Below, in pieces: positions 6,610-9,602 of a DNA stretch of 9,602 nucleotides. Origin of the DNA: Burkholderiales bacterium (GTDB taxonomy: Bacteria; Pseudomonadota; Gammaproteobacteria; Burkholderiales; JAEUMW01); contig JAEUMX010000039.1 of assembly GCA_016791285.1 (NCBI GenBank), forward strand, positions 1 to 9,602, read 5' to 3'. A program made the translations under genes and the position numbers. The notes under the pieces were generated by a model, which worked only from the letters and a program-made list of their open reading frames with translations, made no database searches and was not told the DNA's origin. How positions within the stretch are numbered: position 1 is the first letter of the stretch; each line of letters opens with the position of its first letter.

Positions 6610-7362
6610 ATGATCGACCTGCTCCGCGTCACCACCTACAACATCCACAAGGGTTTGTCCTCGCTCAACCGGCGCATGGTCGTCCACGAGCTGCGGGAGC
6701 GGCTCTCCGCGATCGGTGCGGATGTCGTGTTCCTGCAGGAGGTGCTGGGTGAGCACGAGCAGCACGCCCAGCGCTTCCTCGACTGGCCGGACGAGCCGCA
6801 GCACGAGTTTCTCGCGGGCGAGGAGTGGATGGATTTCGCCTACGGCAGGAACGCCATCTACGACGGCGGCCACCACGGCAACGCCATACTCTCGCGCTTT
6901 CCGATCTCGCGCTGGGACAACGAGGACATCTCGGCCCACCGCCTGGAGAGCCGTGGGCTGCTCCACTGCGAAATCGAGGTGCCGGGCTGGCGCCAGCCCT
7001 TGCATTGCGTGAACGTTCACCTCGGACTCGCCGGGCGCTGGCGGCGGCGTCAGCTCGATGCGCTGCGCAAGCGCATCCTGCGGCTGGTGCCGAACGATGC
7101 GCCGCTCGTGATTGCCGGCGATTTCAACGACTGGCGCCGCAAGGCAAGCAACGAGCTGATCGCAGGGCTCGAAGTGCAGGAAGCGTTCGAGACCTATCGC
7201 GGCCGGCCGGCGCGTAGCTTTCCGGCGGCCCTGCCAGTCTTCAGCCTCGATCGCATCTACGTGCGAGGGTTCAGGATCAGGCACGCGCGCGTCCATCACG
7301 GCAACGTCTGGGCGAAACTGTCCGATCACGCTGCACTGAGTGCCACGCTGGTGAAGCTCTGA
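6610..7362 (+). CDS. Endonuclease/exonuclease/phosphatase (EEP) family protein
   Basis: This 250-residue protein has the complete EEP (PF03372) active site: N11 (TYNIHKG), E44 (FLQEVLG), H137 (CVNVHLGL), D171/N173 (IAGDFNDW), D214 (SLDRIYV) and the final D239/H240 (LSDHAAL). The family covers Mg-dependent phosphodiesterases acting on DNA, RNA, phosphoinositides or sphingolipids. This subtype resembles the YbhP-like proteins that often neighbour a cardiolipin synthase, so a phospholipid-related or nucleic-acid role are both possible. No signal peptide is visible. ATG at 6610 is chosen because homologous motifs begin at once; a GTG at 6523 in the same frame would add 29 low-quality residues. 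A purine-rich AAGGAAGAAG lies about 20 nt upstream, too far for a normal ribosome binding site. The usual cardiolipin synthase partner is not present here. Confidence 0.9.
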   Translation: MIDLLRVTTYNIHKGLSSLNRRMVVHELRERLSAIGADVVFLQEVLGEHEQHAQRFLDWPDEPQHEFLAGEEWMDFAYGRNAIYDGGHHGNAILSRFPISRWDNEDISAHRLESRGLLHCEIEVPGWRQPLHCVNVHLGLAGRWRRRQLDALRKRILRLVPNDAPLVIAGDFNDWRRKASNELIAGLEVQEAFETYRGRPARSFPAALPVFSLDRIYVRGFRIRHARVHHGNVWAKLSDHAALSATLVKL

Positions 7363-7392
7363 CGCGACGCAATTGCCGCTTTCCGGTCGAAT

Positions 7393-7421
7393 TGGTGCAT
7401 CGCAGCACAGAAACTGCACCA
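7393..7421. promoter_or_regulatory. Inverted repeat TGGTGCA-N15-TGCACCA, candidate activator (enhancer) site
   Basis: TGGTGCA (7393-7399) and TGCACCA (7415-7421) are perfect inverted 7-mers whose centres are 22 bp apart, about two helical turns. It lies about 100-128 bp upstream of the predicted sigma-54 start, the usual distance for an enhancer-binding protein. The hexamers GGTGCA/TGCACC are the same as NtrC half-sites, but the order is outward (NtrC sites are TGCACC-N5-GGTGCA), so NtrC itself is uncertain. Confidence 0.45.
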
Positions 7422-7447
7422 TGGAGAGGCGCAGACCAACGTCGCGC

Positions 7448-7460
7448 AACCAACCACTTG
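7448..7460 (+). promoter_or_regulatory. IHF-like site
   Basis: AACCAACCACTTG matches the IHF consensus WATCARNNNNTTR with one mismatch (C for T at position 3). It lies between the inverted repeat and the sigma-54 promoter, exactly where IHF bends DNA in many sigma-54 systems. Single matches to this loose consensus occur by chance, so position is the main support. Confidence 0.35.
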
Positions 7461-7494
7461 CGGTAAGCTCTTGTTCCGTCGGTATTGTTAAAAC

Positions 7495-7510
7495 TGGCAC
7501 GGTTGTGGCT
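7495..7510 (+). promoter_or_regulatory. Sigma-54 (RpoN) promoter, -24/-12 type
   Basis: TGGCACGGTTGTGGCT matches the consensus TGGCACGNNNNTTGCW at every specified position except one (G for T in the -12 element). The essential GG (7496-7497) and GC (7508-7509) are exactly 10 bp apart. Transcription should begin about 12 bp after the GC, near 7521 (a G). No better sigma-70 promoter is visible in the same place. It points away from the EEP gene into the small-RNA candidate. Confidence 0.72.
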
Positions 7511-7520
7511 TAGACAACGG

Positions 7521-7605
7521 GCGAAGGCATTGAGAGCACATTCTCGGTGTCTTCATCCTCCTCCTTTGGTACCTGGGGCGCAGTTTTTCTGCGCCCGTTT
7601 TTTTT
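7521..7605 (+). ncRNA. Candidate sigma-54-dependent small regulatory RNA with anti-Shine-Dalgarno linker, about 85 nt
   Basis: The predicted start (7521) lies 2 nt before a 13-bp hairpin: GAAGGCATTGAGA (7523-7535) pairs fully with TCTCGGTGTCTTC (7542-7554) around the loop GCACAT. Three of the pairs are G-U (7527/7550, 7530/7547, 7531/7546), which would be C-A mismatches on the other strand, so the structure belongs to a plus-strand RNA. A single-stranded linker 7555-7574 follows, with CCTCCTCC at 7557-7564, complementary to strong ribosome binding sites. Then comes an intrinsic terminator with eight Ts, the type of 3' end used by Hfq-bound RNAs. Hairpin, open CU-rich seed and U-tail are the usual layout of trans-acting sRNAs. 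I do not recognise a named family. It could instead be an attenuated leader for the MFS gene at 7683. Confidence 0.65.
7576..7605 (+). terminator. Strong Rho-independent terminator
   Basis: GGGCGCAG (7576-7583) and CTGCGCCC (7589-7596) form a perfect 8-bp stem with a five-T loop, followed by one G and eight Ts (7598-7605). It ends the small-RNA candidate and separates it from the MFS gene. On the minus strand the run of As precedes the hairpin, so it is not a bidirectional terminator. Confidence 0.93.
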
Positions 7606-7682
7606 CCGCGTCGGCGCCACGGTTCATGTGCCGCCGGTCCTGCATGCGCTAACATCGGCGCCGAAGTCTCCAACCCGTCGCC

Positions 7683-8894
7683 ATGTCCGTCCCTGCCGCG
7701 CTTCCATTGGGTCTCGTGTTTCATCTCGCGGCGGTACAGTGCCTCGCCAGCGTGAGCTGGATCGCCTACGTCGTTTACCTGCCGCAGCTCGCAGCGTCCG
7801 CCGGCGTGCCGGTCCAGGCGGTGGGGTGGATTCTGCTCGCCGATCAGGCGCTGTTCGCACTCGCCGACCTCGCACTGGGGCGGGCGACAGACCGGGCGCT
7901 CGCGGTCCTGCGCACTCTCGGTCCCTGGCTCGTGGCGGTCACGGTGATCTCCGGCGCGGCCTTCGTCGCCATGCCGATGATCGCGAACAAGGCCGTGCCG
8001 TCCCTCTTCCTCGCACTGATCTTCCTCTGGGCGCTCACCTCCTCGGTGTTGCGCGCGCCGGCGCTCGCGCTGGTGGCGAAACGCACGCCGAAGCCCGCAC
8101 TGCCGCTGCTCGGCACCCTGGTCGTGATCGGCACTGCGCTCGCGGCGGCCGCCGGGCCGTACCTTGCCCTGATCGCGAAAGAAGTCGATCCACGGTGGCC
8201 GTTTCTGCTCGCGACACTCACCTTGCTCGCAGCCGTGGTCGGCCTTGCCCTGGCCGAGCGGCGTGGCGTGCTCGCGGCGAGCGGTGACATATCCGGGTCT
8301 GACGAGGGAGCGCCGGCTGCGCCAGCGAACGAAGCGACGATCACCGCGTTCTTCATGGCGGCGGCGCTGCTTGCGGTCGGCCAGCAAATCCACACCAACG
8401 TGAACTCAGGCCCCTGGTACAAGCAGTTCGCGTCGGCCGACGGTCTGCCGTGGCTGCTGCCGGTGTTCGCGGTCGGGGCGAGCCTCCTTGCATTCGCGGG
8501 CGGCAAGGCGTCGAAGCGGGCGGGCGCGTTGACGGCGCTCAGATGGGCTGCATTGCTGGGTGCCGTGTTCTGTGTCGGTGCAGCGATGGCGCCAGGACTC
8601 GTCTCCCTGACTGCGGTGCAGTTCCTGGCCGGTGGCGCCTGGGGCGCGATCAATGCCGTGCTCGTCGCCCACGCGCTCGCGCTCGGCAAGCCGGGGCGGG
8701 AAGGAGCGATGGCCGGGCGGCTGTCCGCGCTGCTGGCGGTGGCGGCACTCGTGCGTCTCGGACTGGTCAACCTCCAGATCCCGTCGCTTCCCTGGGCGGC
8801 GGCGGTCTTGCAGTGGCTGCCCGCCGCATGCTGGGTCGCGGCCGCGGTCCTCGTCTGGCGCACGCAGTCGACGGCGACGGCGCGCAGCGCCTGA
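7683..8894 (+). CDS. Major facilitator superfamily (MFS) transporter
   Basis: This 403-residue protein is strongly hydrophobic with about 11-12 membrane helices. They fall into two halves separated by a hydrophilic loop (about residues 198-216, GDISGSDEGAPAAPANE). Length and topology fit the MFS, and LGRATDR after the second helix sits where the family has its loop 2-3 signature (GxLxDRxGR-like, degenerate here). The second half contains NVNSGPWYKQFASADG in a likely periplasmic loop. The substrate cannot be told from sequence. ATG at 7683 has no strong Shine-Dalgarno sequence. The gene lies 77 bp after the terminator of the small-RNA candidate and 70 bp before the ABC exporter gene; the last residues are polar and Thr/Ala rich. 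Confidence 0.82.
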   Translation: MSVPAALPLGLVFHLAAVQCLASVSWIAYVVYLPQLAASAGVPVQAVGWILLADQALFALADLALGRATDRALAVLRTLGPWLVAVTVISGAAFVAMPMIANKAVPSLFLALIFLWALTSSVLRAPALALVAKRTPKPALPLLGTLVVIGTALAAAAGPYLALIAKEVDPRWPFLLATLTLLAAVVGLALAERRGVLAASGDISGSDEGAPAAPANEATITAFFMAAALLAVGQQIHTNVNSGPWYKQFASADGLPWLLPVFAVGASLLAFAGGKASKRAGALTALRWAALLGAVFCVGAAMAPGLVSLTAVQFLAGGAWGAINAVLVAHALALGKPGREGAMAGRLSALLAVAALVRLGLVNLQIPSLPWAAAVLQWLPAACWVAAAVLVWRTQSTATARSA

Positions 8895-8911
8895 TCACGG
8901 TTCGCGCGACT

Positions 8912-8917
8912 TACAAT
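8912..8917 (+). promoter_or_regulatory. Possible -10 box upstream of the ABC exporter gene
   Basis: TACAAT matches five of six positions of the -10 consensus and would start transcription near 8924, leaving a leader of about 40 nt before the TTG at 8965. A matching -35 hexamer is not evident, so the call rests on position and the -10 alone. Confidence 0.35.
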
Positions 8918-8964
8918 CCCTCATCTGCCCTTGCGCACGCACGCATCGACCTGAGCTGTCCCGC

Positions 8965-9602
8965 TTGAGACGCGCCCCCTACGATCCCGACGCCAAGCCG
9001 GCCACCCGGTCCGGCCAGCACCGCAGCGAATGGCACGCGGCCCGGCTGCTCCTGCCCTATCTGTCGGAGTTCAAGTGGCGCGTGCTGATCGCACTCCTGT
9101 TCCTGTCGGCGGCGAAGTTCGCGAACGTCGGCGTGCCGCTGCTTCTGAAGGAGATCGTCGACTCGCTGAGCCCGGACCAGACCGTCCTCGTGCTGCCGCT
9201 GGCGCTGCTGCTCGCGTACGGCGCGCTGCGGCTTTCCACCACGCTCTTCGCCGAACTGCGCGACGTGGTGTTCGTGCGCGTCACGCAGCGCGCCATCCGC
9301 CGCATTGCGCTCACCGTCTTCCGTCACCTGCACGCCCTCTCGCTGCGCTTTCACCTCGAGCGCCAGACCGGGGGTGTGTCGCGCGACATCGAGCGCGGAT
9401 CGCGCGGCGTGTCGACGCTCATGAGCTACATGCTGTTCTCGATCATCCCGGTGCTGCTCGAGTTCTCGCTCGTCGCCACCGTTCTGCTCACCAAGTTCGA
9501 CTGGCGCTTCGCCGCCGTCACGTTCGGTGCGGTGGCGATCTACATTGGCTTCACCATCGCGATCACCGAATGGCGCATGGACATCCGACGGCGCGCCAAC
9601 GA
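8965..9602 (+). CDS. ABC exporter, Atm1/HMT1-type permease-ATPase (partial, 5' end only)
   Basis: The frame stays open to the window end and gives about 212 residues of an expected 600 or so. After a hydrophilic N-terminus (about 30 residues) come the membrane helices of a type IV ABC exporter domain (PF00664). The blocks LPYLSEFKWRVLIALLFLSAAK, NVGVPLLLKEIVDSL, ELRDVVFVRVTQRAIRR, VFRHLHALSLRFHLERQTGG and SRDIERGSRGVSTLMSYMLF are typical of the Atm1/HMT1 branch, which in bacteria and mitochondria exports glutathione conjugates or related thiols and gives metal tolerance. The nucleotide-binding domain lies beyond the window. No ATG or GTG precedes the conserved region in this frame; TTG at 8965 is the best start and has only a weak GAG 9 nt upstream. 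The substrate is inferred from the family. Confidence 0.88.
   Translation, partial: MRRAPYDPDAKPATRSGQHRSEWHAARLLLPYLSEFKWRVLIALLFLSAAKFANVGVPLLLKEIVDSLSPDQTVLVLPLALLLAYGALRLSTTLFAELRDVVFVRVTQRAIRRIALTVFRHLHALSLRFHLERQTGGVSRDIERGSRGVSTLMSYMLFSIIPVLLEFSLVATVLLTKFDWRFAAVTFGAVAIYIGFTIAITEWRMDIRRRAN

Larger units (their letters stand above)
7363..7682. other. 320-bp intergenic region holding a putative sigma-54 small-RNA gene
   Basis: No protein-coding gene is supported here except a doubtful 22-codon frame on the minus strand (7556-7488). The region contains, in order, an inverted repeat (7393-7421), an IHF-like site (7448-7460), a sigma-54 promoter (7495-7510), a hairpin (7523-7554), a CU-rich linker and an intrinsic terminator (7576-7605). 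It is locally more AT-rich than the genes around it. From 7606 to 7682 it holds two copies of TCGGCGCC (7611-7618 and 7655-7662) before the MFS start. Confidence 0.7.

Noticed and set aside
7393..7399. Canonical NtrC site TGCACC-N5-GGTGCA centred on either half of the inverted repeat
   Set aside because: The partner half expected 5 bp away is badly degenerate at both halves (about one and three of six matches), so only a general activator site is proposed.
7458..7488. Sigma-70 promoter TTGCGG/TATTGT upstream of the small-RNA candidate
   Set aside because: Both boxes are poor (three and four of six), whereas the overlapping sigma-54 element is nearly perfect and its start fits the hairpin.

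Overview
The window is dense, high-GC DNA (about 65 % GC by eye) with short intergenic gaps. Protein families and gene order (FmdB zinc ribbon, DUF502 membrane protein, AspRS, NudB, EEP phosphohydrolase) point to a chromosomal region of a betaproteobacterium. This rests on family-level recognition, not on a database search. I see no insertion sequence, phage integration, tRNA, rRNA or CRISPR array.

Layout. On the minus strand at the left edge is a small four-helix membrane protein (phage-holin-like, 38-394). A divergent promoter region (395-585) separates it from a plus-strand cluster: fmdB-like zinc ribbon (586-912), DUF502 membrane protein (923-1573) and aspS (1627-3408). Directly after aspS are a secreted guanyl-specific RNase of the RNase Sa/barnase family (3425-3778) and a barstar-type inhibitor (3775-4206), overlapping by ATGA. 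They are followed by nudB (4226-4684). nadA (4785-5882) has its own plausible promoter. Next are an exported START-like/SRPBCC protein (5914-6501) and an endonuclease/exonuclease/phosphatase-family enzyme (6610-7362). After a 320-bp gap come an MFS transporter (7683-8894) and the 5' part of an Atm1/HMT1-type ABC exporter (8965 to the window end).

The most interesting part is the gap at 7363-7682, which looks like a complete small-RNA gene. It has a near-consensus sigma-54 promoter (7495-7510), a 7-bp inverted repeat as possible activator site about 100-130 bp upstream, and an IHF-like site in between. The predicted start at about 7521 is followed almost at once by a 13-bp hairpin. Then come a pyrimidine linker carrying CCTCCTCC (an anti-Shine-Dalgarno sequence) and a strong intrinsic terminator with eight Ts ending near 7605. 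The predicted product is an RNA of about 85 nt that would be made under sigma-54 control and could pair with ribosome binding sites.

How the genes work together. aspS carries the His/Gly signature of non-discriminating AspRS, so Asn-tRNA is probably made through GatCAB. RNase and barstar form a toxin/immunity pair embedded in the housekeeping cluster. NudB (folate), NadA (NAD) and AspRS are core metabolism. The remaining proteins are transporters or proteins of unknown envelope function.
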